Assembly: GCA_918026815.1 (NCBI GenBank)
Contig: CAKJVC010000069.1
Span: forward strand, 372,001-436,000
Length of the DNA stretch: 64,000 bases
Direction of reading: 5' to 3'
DNA from: Chalara sp. BL73
Lineage: Eukaryota; Ascomycota; Leotiomycetes; Helotiales
Part shown: piece by piece, positions 1 to 11,043 of the stretch
Numbering within the stretch: position 1 is the stretch's first letter
Layout of the letters: every line of letters begins with the position of its first letter
The notes under the pieces: model-generated
What the model was told of the DNA's origin: nothing
The model's input: the letters and a program-made list of their open reading frames with translations, nothing else
Database searches by the model: none
Program-made: the position numbers and the translations under genes

Positions 1-2277
1 CGGTCTATAGTGAAGAGTGATGTCCTTGGATGGTCGCACATGTGCGCGGCTATACAATTTCTGGTTAGAGATAGGTTGAAGAAGTAGAGGTAAATTGGAA
101 GAGCGCATATATTGCTATATGGAACTCGTCACTTCGCAGGGTGTGAAGTTGCCCAAGCCGCGGTATACAGGAAAGGAGAGATTTGGGACGCCACCTACTC
201 CTGTCTATTTCTATGCGGCTTAGGTGACGGAGCATACACAGTTCGAGGCTTCACTTCTGGACCACGACTGCCCAAATTTCTCCCTGCAGCATTTTCAATG
301 AGCGATAGAGCCGCGACCACGAGACCAAGAGTGAACTTCATGGTGTCGATTCCTAGATGAAAGAGCGAATGCACAAGCGACTCAACCGTATAAAGGACCT
401 TGGTTCGAGGATGAAGAGCACCATCTCACGAACTATGCAGGTTTCCATCTTTATACTTTCCCCAATGTAGGTGTTAATGGTGGAATATTCCTTCAATACC
501 CCCCATTTTTTTTACTTGCGATAAGTGCAGGGCAAACTTGCATTTTGACATTCCCCACTAGGATCGTGGGCTCCAAAGCGAAGATTATTCGCCACCGTTT
601 GCGGGATCCTTGCGGATATTGAATCCTACTGCGGGGAATTTCCCAATGCAGTGTGTCACCTGTATTAATATCTTAAGGGCCCAAGCAACTCTTCTCCATT
701 TCACCTGCCATCTACGGTCGGAGCGAATAGAGGAATCAAGAATTTAAGGGATGTGGATTCGGAGGAGACTCCGATTCAGGGCCCGTGCAGATTACCGAGA
801 TCTGGCATGTGTCTGCCGAAATTAGGGCGAGCTCAGGGGATTGGGAGTGATCCAAGCTTCAACCGCTACCCAAACTATATCGCCTTTGCAATGGGAATTC
901 CTTCTTCGTGGTTATCCTGGTCGACTGCGGGCAGCTCAGAGGAGGGACCACGTAGTACGGATCGTCTGGGCGGGACAGTCCGGTGTCCCGATTCAAAATC
1001 TCCGTGAGTGAGGCTTCTCGCACCTGATGTTGTACATGCGAGTAATCATGGCTACGTTCGCATCACTCCCTTCAGTACGAGTTATGTTGATGCCCCCAGG
1101 GGTTTGTCAAGCTCCCTGCTTTCTCGAGTCATGGGGACGTTACTTTACAAATGGACTCAGTGGGCCTCAGCATGGCGTGAGCATGATAAAGTCATCTCGA
1201 TTGTACGGATGAACCCGCGACTACAGTAATCCATCATCATCAACTCCCTGTCGCCTTAGCGATAATGCTTCGTTTAATGCTCTCAACGCACCGACAACAC
1301 AGACGCGAACGACACCTCGTCCTCTCTCAGCAGAAGCCTCACCAAAACGCCTGCATCGCGAGCCCATTCGTTTCCACTGTCCGTGCTAAATATGGACTCA
1401 ATAACTCCCATCTCACCTACTTACACCAACAAAATTAAGCTTCATCAAGCATAAATAACTCTCAGATCAACATTCTTCACCGCTACGAACCCTAACCGAA
1501 CACCAAAGGCCAAGTCAGGATTTCAACCTCCATCGCTTAACATGCCCTTGAGCTTATTCGCAACAGCAACTCTAGGTTTTTTTGCCGGCAAATACCGGAA
1601 ACAAGCCCGTGACTGAACCTGAGATACGTACCATCACACCGTATGCGCCAACATCGATTAGGCCGAGACGGGATCACACTTTGGGTCAGTCAGATCTGCG
1701 ATTTGGTAAGGGCTCCCTCGTGGGAATCACAGCTTACATCGGTTACGTATTTTGCCGCCAATGATTGGGGATGGGATTAATTAGGGCAGGCAGCGAAAAG
1801 TATGTAGAGAATGGGAAATGAGGGTTTTCAGCACTGACTATTTATGATGCGAGACTTGTGTTTTAGGGTCTTTAAGCAAAGGAACTGCAGTGTTGTGATA
1901 ATGGAAGGCCCTCTTTGTTATTTTCTGGCAGATTTAGGGAATTTAACTTCCATTAACACCCAATTACAGAACTGATATTGTCAGTACCTTAATTTTTTTA
2001 TGGGTTGAGTTGAGAATACCTATCCGTTATTTCTGCCCACCATATATTGGAGTGTTCCGCTCATCCGAACTATGTTGGACAAGACCGTGCAAAGCACATG
2101 CCTGAAGCACACTTCATTCCTTTTCTGAATCGGAATCGGAACATAGTATTCAGAGTTATTTGCCACATTTTCCATGTCTGCTACGCCCAAGATTCCCTGA
2201 CGCGTCCTGGCAGCATGGAGATGTCAACCATAAACTCATCTGGTAATGATAGAAATTTCTCCTTCGAAGACGGTGTG
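1..2277. other. Gene-free stretch
   Basis: I see no gene here. The open frames are short (up to about 110 codons), several lack ATG starts, they overlap in competing frames, and none resembles a known family. Base composition is mixed, without satellite repeats, tRNA-like cloverleafs or long terminal repeats that I can recognise. It may include the 3' flank of the decayed BTB gene that follows. Confidence 0.5.
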
Positions 2278-2859
2278 TTAAAATTGTTTTCTCCCTCCCA
2301 CAAAACCTCTGAAGGCAACACGGTTGACCAAGACCCTCTTCAATGGGTTCTGCTTCATTGCCTCGTTAACGTATAGGAAATCTACAGCTGCCTTGATCTT
2401 ATGCCATTCGTTTAGCAAGCGGTCGTGATGAACAAAAAGCCAGTCCACAATGTTGTTCTGCTGCCTTGGCATCAAGAAACGGTCGGCCGTTGTCTAGAGA
2501 TCAGCGTACTGTCGAGTAGATGGCCAGTCCAAAATAGGATACGAAAGATTATCTCGTAGGTTCGTGGTGTAAAGCCAATGAGCCAGTAGGCCAAACATGG
2601 AGCCATCAACATCGTCAATGGTCGTTGTCTGTGTTTGACCCCCTTGGAAAGGACCTTCAAATGCGCGTTTGAAGAAGGGTGATTTTTGACTGATCAGCGC
2701 TTTATGAACCACAAATTTTTGCTCCTTTGGGGACTTGTCGACAATTATTGTCACGAAGGATTGAGGCTTGCTACGACTGTAAGTAAGCGCTGGATTGTTT
2801 CTTGTAATAGCAATGACAGAGACTTGCGAGAAGTCAAGAGCATCTGTTGCGGAGGACAA
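2278..2859 (-). pseudogene. BTB/POZ domain gene remnant
   Basis: The minus strand encodes a fungal-type BTB/POZ domain, a protein-interaction module often found in cullin-3 adaptors. The signature runs KPQSFVTIIV, then FVVHKALISQKSPFFKRAFEG, then GLLAHWLYTTNL, ending in ADRFLMPRQQNNIVDWLF. Two lesions are visible. First, an in-frame TAG at 2494-2496 separates YADL from TTADRFLMPRQQ; reading resumes in the same frame to a TAA at 2278, and no plausible intron removes the stop. Family members commonly have an aromatic residue near this position, so a TGG-to-TAG change is the simplest explanation. Second, I find no in-frame ATG: upstream the frame stays open to a TAA near 2955, so a start would need an upstream exon. 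The gene is divergent from the aldehyde dehydrogenase that starts about 400 bp away. The family call is good; pseudogene status is an inference. Confidence 0.72.
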
Positions 2860-3260
2860 AGCTTTATAACATCTAACATGAAAGGAGAGGAGGACTTTGT
2901 AGAAATCTTCTGTTAAGAACGCGACGTGAAACCCCTCGTGTTCAGGGTGACTGGATTATAGTGATAGGATAGGTAGATTTTGGCCGGCCTGCTCGAAAGA
3001 GAAGAAATCACCCCCACCTTCCCGAGCCTGCCCCTTTTCTCTCCCAGTTTAAGCGAGTGGGTACCGTCACCATTGATGTAAGCTTAATGCCTGTTACCAC
3101 AATACACTACAGATGATATGGTCAGCACAGCAGCTTATAACACCTGATATCATACTCATCACTCCTACAGCCCCTCTTTGATTATTCTCCTCAACAACCC
3201 TTCCAATCTGTCACCCAACCTTTCAAGAGCCGATTGCCTTCGCATATCCAAGTCTGTACT
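2860..3260. promoter_or_regulatory. Divergent spacer, BTB remnant / aldehyde dehydrogenase
   Basis: This 400-bp stretch separates the minus-strand BTB remnant from the plus-strand aldehyde dehydrogenase. It holds the presumed promoter of the dehydrogenase, with pyrimidine-rich patches near 3010-3045 and 3165-3225 just before its ATG. No specific operator is recognisable. Confidence 0.35.
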
Positions 3261-5297
3261 ATGGCATACGAACAGAATGTTACTGGAGTGGCCAATAAGC
3301 AGCCTCAGCATACGCCTTTGGACTTCGGCGTCTTCAAGAATGTTATCAACGGTCAACTGGTCGATACCAAATTTCACAGGCAAGGAATCCTACCTGCAAC
3401 CGCCATTCCATATCATGATGTTCCTCTGGCAACGAATGAGGACCTCAATCATGCTGTAGACGCAGCAAGAAGGGCGTTCATTCCTTGGTCTCAAACCTCT
3501 CTTACTGAGCGGAAAAGGCTTGTCCTCGAATTTACGGACGCGCTAGAGAAGGAGCGAGCTGGGTTTGTTTCGATGCTGACCCTGGAGCAAGGCAAGCCGG
3601 TCAGTATTTCAAAATGCCGAGCTTGTATCGTAAGTTAATATATTTATCTTTAGACCGCAGCGGCCGATATCGAGTTGACCGCCGCTGTACATTGGATGCG
3701 TGCTCCAGCACAAATGGATATTCCTGAGGAAGTGATTGAAGATAACGAAGACCGTCGAACAATCGTACGCTATACACCCATTGGAGTTGTGGGAGCCAGT
3801 AAGCTCAACCGTGGCCCCTTTTCCAGAGTTATCCGCTAATGTGACATATGCAGTTGTCCCTTGGAACTTTCCAATTTTGCTCGCCACGGGAAAGATTGCA
3901 CCTGCACTTCTGACGGGAAACGTGATTATAGTGAAACCTTCGTAGGCGTGCACAGATTTGCTAAGCATAAAGGAGGATACTAATAGCCATCTCCCAGGCC
4001 ATACACTCCCTATTGTGGACTAAAACTTGCAGAGCTGGCTATTTCAATCTTTCCACCAGGTGTCTTTCAATGCTTGAGTGGGGACGACACCCTCGGGCCA
4101 TTGATCACCAGCCATCCGGGCATTGACAAGATCAGTTTTACCGGTTCGTCGGCTACTGGCAAACTAGTCATGGAAAGTGCGAGCAAGACACTGAAGCGTG
4201 TTACATTAGAACTGTATACTCACCGTCCCCTCCAAAGCTCTGCAGGAAATATTAGCTGATACCTAATCTAGAGGTGGTAATGATCCAGCGATTATCTGTG
4301 CAGATGTCGATATTGAGAAAACAGCACCTCAAGTGAGCGACATCTTTTTCTTATTCCCGTACACTTGGCGGCCCTGTACTGATGTCTCTGCCTTAGATTG
4401 CATTCTTCGCATTCATGAACTCCGGTCAAGTATGTCTCTGTATGAAACGAATTTACATCCATGAATCCATCTATGAGAAGTTTCGAGCCACCCTGGTGCA
4501 GTGTGCAAAGATTCTCAAGGTTGGAGATGGAAAGCAGGAAGGAGTTACCCACGGCCCGATCCAGAATTACATGCAATATGAGAAAGTAAAAGGACTATTC
4601 GCAGATATTGAAGCTAAGTACGCAAATGCCACCCTCCGTCTTCTGCAGTCAACTCTTTCCCGGCCATGATTTTACACTTCAAGTTACATCCACGAAGGTC
4701 AATATTGATATTGCTGACCGAAAGCTCCCGGTAGTGAATACAATATTGCCTTCGGAGGCAAGATTGAGCAAACTAAAGGTTACTTCATCAATCCAACAAT
4801 AATTGACAACCCCCCCGATGAGTCTCGGATTGTTGTGGAAGAACCATTCGGTATTTCAAAGCACGGTGAATAGAGAATCGCTCTTATTTTGCTGACGCAT
4901 GATAGGGCCCATTGTCCCCATTCTTTCTTGGAAGACGGAGGACGAAGTTGTGACGCGTGCTAACAATACTAAGATGGGACTGGGCGCTTCGGTCTGGTCT
5001 TCGAACCCGGATGAAGCAGAGCGTATTGCAAGAAGGCTTGAAGCCGGCAACGTTTGGATCAACAAGTAGGTGAAAAGTGTTTATTTTAATGTTTTTGATA
5101 TTTGAAAAGGTCTTAAATACACAATATTGACAGGCATGGGGACTCTGGAATGGTGTTTGCTGACTTGGTGCAGCCATTTTGATCTCTCACCAACAACGCC
5201 ATTCGGTGGTGTTAAGGAAAGCGGCCTAGGCGTTGAATGGGGCCACCAGGGGTTGAAGAATTACTGCAACATTCAGGTGCTTATAGTCAAGAAGTGA
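3261..5297 (+). CDS. Aldehyde dehydrogenase (ALDH superfamily)
   Basis: NAD(P)-dependent oxidation of an aldehyde to a carboxylic acid; substrate unknown. Nine exons: 3261-3599, 3654-3798, 3854-3941, 3998-4213, 4272-4332, 4397-4617, 4735-4850, 4906-5065, 5174-5297. They give 1470 nt, or 489 aa, the usual length for the family. Visible signatures are VPWNFP (Asn166, oxyanion hole), FTGSSATGK (cofactor loop), LELGGNDP (general-base Glu262), NSGQVC (catalytic Cys296), EEPFGPIVP and the C-terminal PFGGVKESG. Every intron is GT-AG and most junctions fall inside conserved motifs: EQGKP/T, GA/IVPWNF, KPS/PYTPYCG and PFG/PIVP. The start MAYEQ was chosen as the first ATG giving the usual N-terminal length. 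No signal peptide is visible, so it is probably cytosolic. It resembles fungal ALDHs annotated as generic or succinate-semialdehyde-like enzymes, but the substrate cannot be fixed from sequence. Confidence 0.93.
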
Positions 5298-6908
5298 AGG
5301 GCATTGAATAGTTAATATAGCACGAATGCACAATCTATGATGCTTTTCAACTCGCGAGCAAGATGTCACTTATACTCTTTTTCATGCCTGAAATTATGAA
5401 ATCCATGAGCCTAATATAAGCAATTCACCACTAAAAACTTTCTTTGTTTTCCTTTTGCTTCGGGTATATGAAAATCTATGAAACGTTTCAAGCCGAGCCT
5501 AAAACCTTCATTTTGGTGAGCTCCTCCTGTTCCCAAACCTGGTATTCCCAATTTTCTAGCTAGGCAAGATTTCAACTGAGCTGAGAAATAGGAGGAGCTA
5601 TAGATACATGGTTCCGCCATAGCTAGTGGCAGGATCAGCGACTTTACGCTGGAAGCGAGACCAAATGAGATCCCAAGTCTTACGGACAACACCCAGCGGA
5701 AATAGTCTGAAGCCTACATCTCTCGCGCCAGCTCATACCTCTTACTATAGATCTCGAGAATGGGCCATTCGCTTCCATTTCAAATGCCCTGTTACCGAAG
5801 TGTTTATATCTATTGCATGAGACTTGCTCCCTGCTTCCAAATTGAATAGCTGTATGATGTTTTTCAGGAGCCGAACACTTCGAAACATCAGCGGAGAGGC
5901 TGGAACTCGGTTCTGGGGGCTTTTAGAGAAGGCGATCCGGTTTTGGTGCTTGGTCAGACTTGCGTGGAGCGGAGCCTGGTGCGGGTGCGGCGGGTTATAT
6001 ATTCGGGGTGGAGCTGTGGCACCTAGGTATCACGTCCTTTTAAAATCGCGGCAATGCCTTCTACGCTGGGATTTTTGGGGGTATTTTGCGCACCGGTTCG
6101 TGGCGGTGTTCCATAGCTTTCGTTAAGGGCATGGTGGCTTTCCTGGCTTAGAGGCCATGGTAGCCATAAAGTGACGCCTGGTCACGCCCCAATCCATATC
6201 CTATTCAGGCCGCAGAACGCTCTTGCTCACGAACTGCTTCCTCGGGCTTTGCTCTCAAGAACCCCGTCCTTGCTGCTTTCTCCCGCCCCTCCTGCAGAAG
6301 TTGTGAGGCTAATTTGCAAACCGTGTATAGATCGATCCTGCTATCGACGATGAGACTACGGGATGCTTCATCATCGCCACGACAAGTGGTGGTTTTCTCG
6401 AAATCACTCTCTCTGCCGTCAGCCCCATCTTAGCCTGCTGATGGATCTGTACCGTAAGCTTCGTAATTGCGTTTTCTGGACTGCATAGGCTGTGCAAACG
6501 ATGTAGAAGGTAGTGAAAGGGCTAATGACGGATCCAGAGAAAAGACTTACAAAGCCGAGAGGCACGTCTACGAGCTGGGGAACGAAGGACAACATCTCTG
6601 GCTTTCGTTGGCGATCAGCGTGGATTTTATGATGACTTGGCCGTGTAATTTTCCGGAAGTTAATTTCGAGGGTTTCGTTTTGATAGAAGACAGTATGCTT
6701 TAAAGGTTAATCACGTCTTTTACCGGCTCTTTTACACGCATGGCTTTGGGCACGAAGAACAGAGAGATCTCTATGCGAAATTCTATTCAAGGCTTCTTTA
6801 TTCTGTGTTTTTTATCTTCTCGGCATGACATGGCCGACCTACCAACATGTAGCCAAGATGCTGATGACAACAAACCGTTCTATAGCTCATCTCATGAACG
6901 TAGCTACC
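5298..6908. other. Gene-poor spacer
   Basis: This stretch holds no convincing gene. Open frames are at most about 100 codons and show no family signature. It contains the 3' flank of the aldehyde dehydrogenase and the 3' side of the small membrane protein gene on the other strand. Confidence 0.5.
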
Positions 6909-7271
6909 TCATGAATTCCCGCCCCCTCTGTTCTCCGTGTTATATACCGGTTCATTATCAGCCATCACCAGCTCCTCGAATGTCATATGAGCAGGGTCTC
7001 GTATCTCCTCATCACTTAGGGATCCTTCGTCTTCAGAAAGGGGAACCACCGGTCCGGCATAGCTACCTTGGGGTGCTGGAGGGGTACGAGGGGTTCCTGT
7101 CTCGCTGATATTATCATGTCGTGCCTCTGCAGCGCGGGCATCATATGTTGGCCTGTGGAGCATGTCGCGCTGCTTTAGGATGAGGTGGAGGTGAATGAGG
7201 AATAGGAAAGCGCTGCTGCTTATTGTGTAGACGAGCAGGCATAGAGACAGAACGTAGAGATCAATGGCCAT
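6909..7271 (-). CDS. Small single-pass membrane protein, function unknown
   Basis: A single-exon ORF of 120 aa with an ATG at 7271 and a TGA at 6909. Residues about 4-30 form one strong hydrophobic segment (LYVLSLCLLVYTISSSAFLF then LIHLHLIL), followed by a hydrophilic tail rich in Pro, Glu, Asp and Ser that includes an acidic SEDEGSLSDEE stretch. This suggests a tail facing the cytosol or lumen, anchored by an N-terminal helix. I do not recognise the family. The opposite strand also has an open frame of similar size, but the minus reading has the coherent membrane-plus-acidic-tail layout and a proper ATG. It could still be a chance ORF. Confidence 0.5.
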   Translation of the reverse strand: MAIDLYVLSLCLLVYTISSSAFLFLIHLHLILKQRDMLHRPTYDARAAEARHDNISETGTPRTPPAPQGSYAGPVVPLSEDEGSLSDEEIRDPAHMTFEELVMADNEPVYNTENRGGGNS

Positions 7272-8155
7272 TTTAGTGTTGGTTGTTTAGAAGTCGGATT
7301 GCGGATGTTGTGGACGAAAGGGTTCGAGAGGTTGAGTGTGTAGCGAGGACATAAAGGAGACTTTATATTCAGTTGCTAGTAGGAGTTTTATTTCAAAAAT
7401 GGCCTTTCATCGTTTGTTGTTGGTTTAGAAATTTATGTCAGGGAGTTTGAGACCTGTGCTTCTTTGTGATGTTACTCTATGCTAATGTATATTTAGATGT
7501 TCTAAGGCTTGGGGCAGGTAGACGATTGATGATCAAGGAAACAGCGTGTAACGAATCTGTGTTGTAGCAGTGCCTAACATGTTGGTGGCCTAGGCTTGTA
7601 AGCCCGGGAGAACCGATCGGACGTTGGCCGTCTCCAGATACATTGGTGTTGAGACCTTACTGCCTGTAGCTCTTATCTTTCAGGGCTGTTCTTTAGGTGC
7701 ACCGACAAAGGAAGGAAGCGGCCAGCAACCCCTTTTTAAGCGAGAAAGATCCAACCTTTCATCTTCACGAAACAGCACCTACATCATGCAAAAGTAACTA
7801 CACTAGAATCACTTTGGGAAATATACAGTCATTCAGAAGATGAACAATCCTTTGTACTATCAAAAACCGGCGCAACTCGATAAACAACACGGCATTTTTT
7901 CCCCCATGACCCGGGCCTGCGATTCCCAATCCCACCAGCAAAACGAACATCATACAAGTAGCAAGTAATGAAAAGGTTCTCCTTTTGAAAATACTATCAA
8001 TGACATACGGAGACGGGTCAATATGAGACAGAGAAAACCAGTGCTGGCCATAGCACTTCAATGCAAACCCTATAAAATCTTGTTAGATGCTATAACCACA
8101 TCAAAAGCACGCGGGATCACAAGACTCACCGGAAGTTAAAAAGAAAAAGCATGAT
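7272..8155. other. Spacer between membrane protein and HMG-box gene
   Basis: It holds the upstream region of the small membrane protein and the 3' flank of the HMG-box gene. A minus-strand frame at 7798-8061 begins with TTG, has no family resemblance and is probably untranslated 3' sequence. Nothing else is visible. Confidence 0.45.
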
Positions 8156-9569
8156 CTATGCTTCAGTCTTAGCCTTCTTCTTTCTTGACTTGGACGAAGA
8201 CTTCGGCGCCTCGACAGCAGCAGGTTCTTCTTCCTTTGCTTCTTCCTTCTTGGAGGACCTCTTGCGCTTCTCTGCCTTGGGCTTTTCGACCTTGGATGGA
8301 GTATTCTCGGGCTCAGGCGCTTTGGGAGGGACAATGCTTGAGCTAGAGGGAACAATAGGTTCTGGAGCAGGCACTGGAGCCTTCTCTTTAGCGCCCTTGC
8401 TCTTGCGGCTGGACTTAGCCTTTGGAGTAGATTTGACGACGGGTGGTGGTGTTGGCTCCTTGTCTGGCTCTCCCTCGGCATCTTCGTCCTCATCTACTGG
8501 ATTACCAGCATCATGTGCTTCTCCAACCAATTGAGCATCTGCAGTCGCCGTTTCAGTGCCGATGTTGTGTTCTTCAGCGTATGCGAGAGCATCTGCGTCA
8601 GACATGTCTTTGGCATTTGGGTTATGATCAGCCTTATAGGAACGCATCCGGGCGTTATAGAGACGAAGGTTTTCCTTGTAGGCATTGGTCCATAACTATA
8701 ATACGTAAGTTGAGATCACAGCACGAGTCACCAAGGTCTAGAGGCTTGCATACAGTCCTGTTTTCGTCATCCAAAGCCTTCCATCTCGCCGTTCCCTCCT
8801 CGCTAACTTGGCCCTTGGGAACATCGCCAAGGTCTTGCGCAATGATCGGGCGTGCGGTCTGCATGTAGAGGAAGAAGGGAGTGAGTGGGCGTTTTGGTGC
8901 GTTTGGATCATGTTGTCTCTTCTTGCGCTTCTGAACCTCTTCCTTGTCGCCAGTTGCCTTAGGACTACCGGCGGCAGCGTGAGCAGCAAGAATAGGATTC
9001 TCGCTGAGTTGCTGCGCGAGTGCGAAGTCTATTCCAAGACCCTCACCGTGATCGCTAAGAATTGCATTGGTGTGCTTGATGTAGGCAGTTGAGAGATTTT
9101 GGATGGCATCTTGTAACGTTGCGAGTCCGCTGACGAACTGTATAACTATCTGTTAGCCGTATGCTGGAGAGCCTCAAGCTAGTATCATGATGTGTTGGAC
9201 GCGCAAATGTGGACACCATATTGTAAACAATGACGAAGCGCGTGGAAGACAGCGACAACAACATTGGAAGCGCAATGTTGGGCGACGCGTCTTTGTGATC
9301 GCGGAGGTACGATCCATTATTGATCAGTAGCTCTTAGGTATCGGCGCGTGCGCTGTCGAGTTATGATACCGATGAATCATGATGCCGAACCTCATTGGCA
9401 CCATCATCGGAGATGTTGAGACTCGAGACACGATCGAGTTGTTGAGGAGGAATGAAGATGATAGTAAATGTCTTACCTGATCTCTGGTACGAACGAAGCT
9501 TTCGACATCAATCGAAAGTGTTGCGGCGTCCTTGGACTTTTCTTCAGCTGCCTTCTTTGGTCTGGCCAT
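8156..9569 (-). CDS. HMG-box DNA-binding protein
   Basis: A nuclear architectural DNA-binding protein of 338 aa. Exons on the minus strand: 9477-9569, 8754-9137, 8156-8695 (1017 nt), all phase 0 with GT-AG ends. The HMG box starts near residue 108 with DPNAPKRPLTPFFLYMQTAR, continues through EEGTARWKALDDENRT and crosses the second intron into LWTNAYKENLRLYNARM. The C-terminal half is low complexity: an acidic patch (DEDEDAEGEPD), Pro/Ser-rich linkers and a Lys/Arg-rich end (KPKAEKRKRSSKKEE and SRKKKAKTEA) that looks like nuclear localisation signals. The first intron is unusually long here (339 nt) and follows only 31 codons. The HMG-box assignment is secure; whether it acts on specific targets or as general chromatin protein is unknown. 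It is divergent from the HET-C gene about 1.5 kb away. Confidence 0.9.
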
Positions 9570-11043
9570 TCTGTTTGGTTTAAATGGTGTTGTTGATGCG
9601 CTGGACGTGGTAGTGGTTGACGCTGAGGGAGGCCCCGAAAAGTTCAGTTTTGGGGGACTGGGGTGAAGGTGGGCAGCGTTGACTTTATGAGGCGAGGCGC
9701 CATAGCCGAAGCGCGGAAAACCGAAAAGGCGAAGGCTGGGACGCCCACTGTTTGCTTCACAGTGCCGTATAGAATATAGCGTACAAGCCTATGTTCAGTG
9801 CACCAGCGGAATTGCTACATTGAATACAGGTAGCCCATTATCCTTCTCTACTCTGCACCGCGCCATTTTGTAGCAGAGAGGACTTTGGTACGAGCCTTGA
9901 GCCGTGTAAAACCCGTATTACAGCTTCCTCGCTATTCCGACAAGCCTGTAAAATACACCAAGATTGTAGGCTTATGCTCCTGAATTTACCCTAACTCCGT
10001 TTGGCTTTCTTGTTGGATGGTACAGGGCTACTGGCTGGTACTAGAATTACCACTTTAGAGAGAGCCACTGCCCCTGTCGCTCAACACAGCGTATCCCTAG
10101 GTTCATTCTTAACAGCTGGAGCAATCGCTACCTTAGGGCCTCAAACCCCATTACAGGTCTTTTTTTTTTCTACCAAGACCTTGCTAATCGAGCAGCGATC
10201 CAATGCTATCTTTGCGCATTACCGCCGGCGCAAGCCAGCCATCCCCATATACCTTGCCGTCATCGCTAGGCTTCTGAATATCACAGCGTGACACAATATC
10301 CGCCCAACTGAAAATAGCACTACCACTTCAACACTGGCTGTACAGAACTAGATAACACGTCCTCACACCTCGTAAATTTCTGTCGAGGCTGGAAATTTTA
10401 GCATGCATGTCCTGAGCTCGACCTCTGACTTCTCTTGCACGATCTACAGTTGGGCAGGCACAGCCTGAGAGCTTCTACAACGCGCAGTTCTATGTTCATT
10501 TCCAGGAAGCGTGATCATCTAGCTCATTAAATTCACTTTCAAATCGTATGATGATTAATTGATTGCCTTGGAGAGGGTTGCAGAGTTTTCCACACACACA
10601 CACACACACAACGTTTTCCGACAGCTCATCTTCAAGGATAAGTGCCTTCGGCCTCGAGGTTACACATGTAAACAATAGAATAAACTGCAGCTTGAAATTC
10701 TTGTCTTCGACTCTGGTTGATCCGCCGAGTGCAAAGATCTGTCATTTCTATTTGCTGAGTGCTTCCTTTTCATTATAAGGGTATTGGGACCTCTAAACTC
10801 AGCTGGACAGGGGGATCCGACACGCATTTCTCGGTTTTGTCAATGGAACCAATTCATTGGTCAACAAGCTCCTTATTGCATCACCACCTGCTGATCCTTG
10901 GCGCCAATTCTCTTCCCTCCCTCCCCCCGCCAAAGCACACTGAAACAAGCTGTTGTCAGAACCCCTCCCCCTCCTTTCCAAGAACATCATCCATCGGAGT
11001 TGAGAAGCTTCAACACCAACAAAAATCCATTAATTACACTTGA
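9570..11043. promoter_or_regulatory. Bidirectional upstream region, HMG-box / HET-C genes
   Basis: A 1.47-kb spacer between two divergent genes, so it carries both promoters. It holds a 20-bp CA microsatellite at 10591-10610 and a pyrimidine-rich stretch (about 10910-10990) shortly before the HET-C ATG. A 96-codon frame near 10001 lacks an ATG and resembles nothing known. Confidence 0.4.
10591..10610. repeat. CA dinucleotide microsatellite
   Basis: Ten perfect CA units lie in the spacer upstream of the HET-C gene. Such arrays commonly vary in length between strains. Confidence 0.95.

Noticed and set aside
7798..8061. Minus-strand 87-codon frame with a hydrophobic core
   Set aside because: It starts with TTG, not ATG, lies in the 3' flank of the HMG-box gene and matches no family.
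8101..8534. Ser/Arg-rich and Ser/Gly-rich frames opposite and beside the HMG-box tail
   Set aside because: They are alternate-frame readings of the low-complexity Lys/Pro/Glu-rich HMG-box C-terminus.
10001..10291. Plus-strand 96-codon frame
   Set aside because: It has no ATG and no domain, and sits inside a divergent promoter region.
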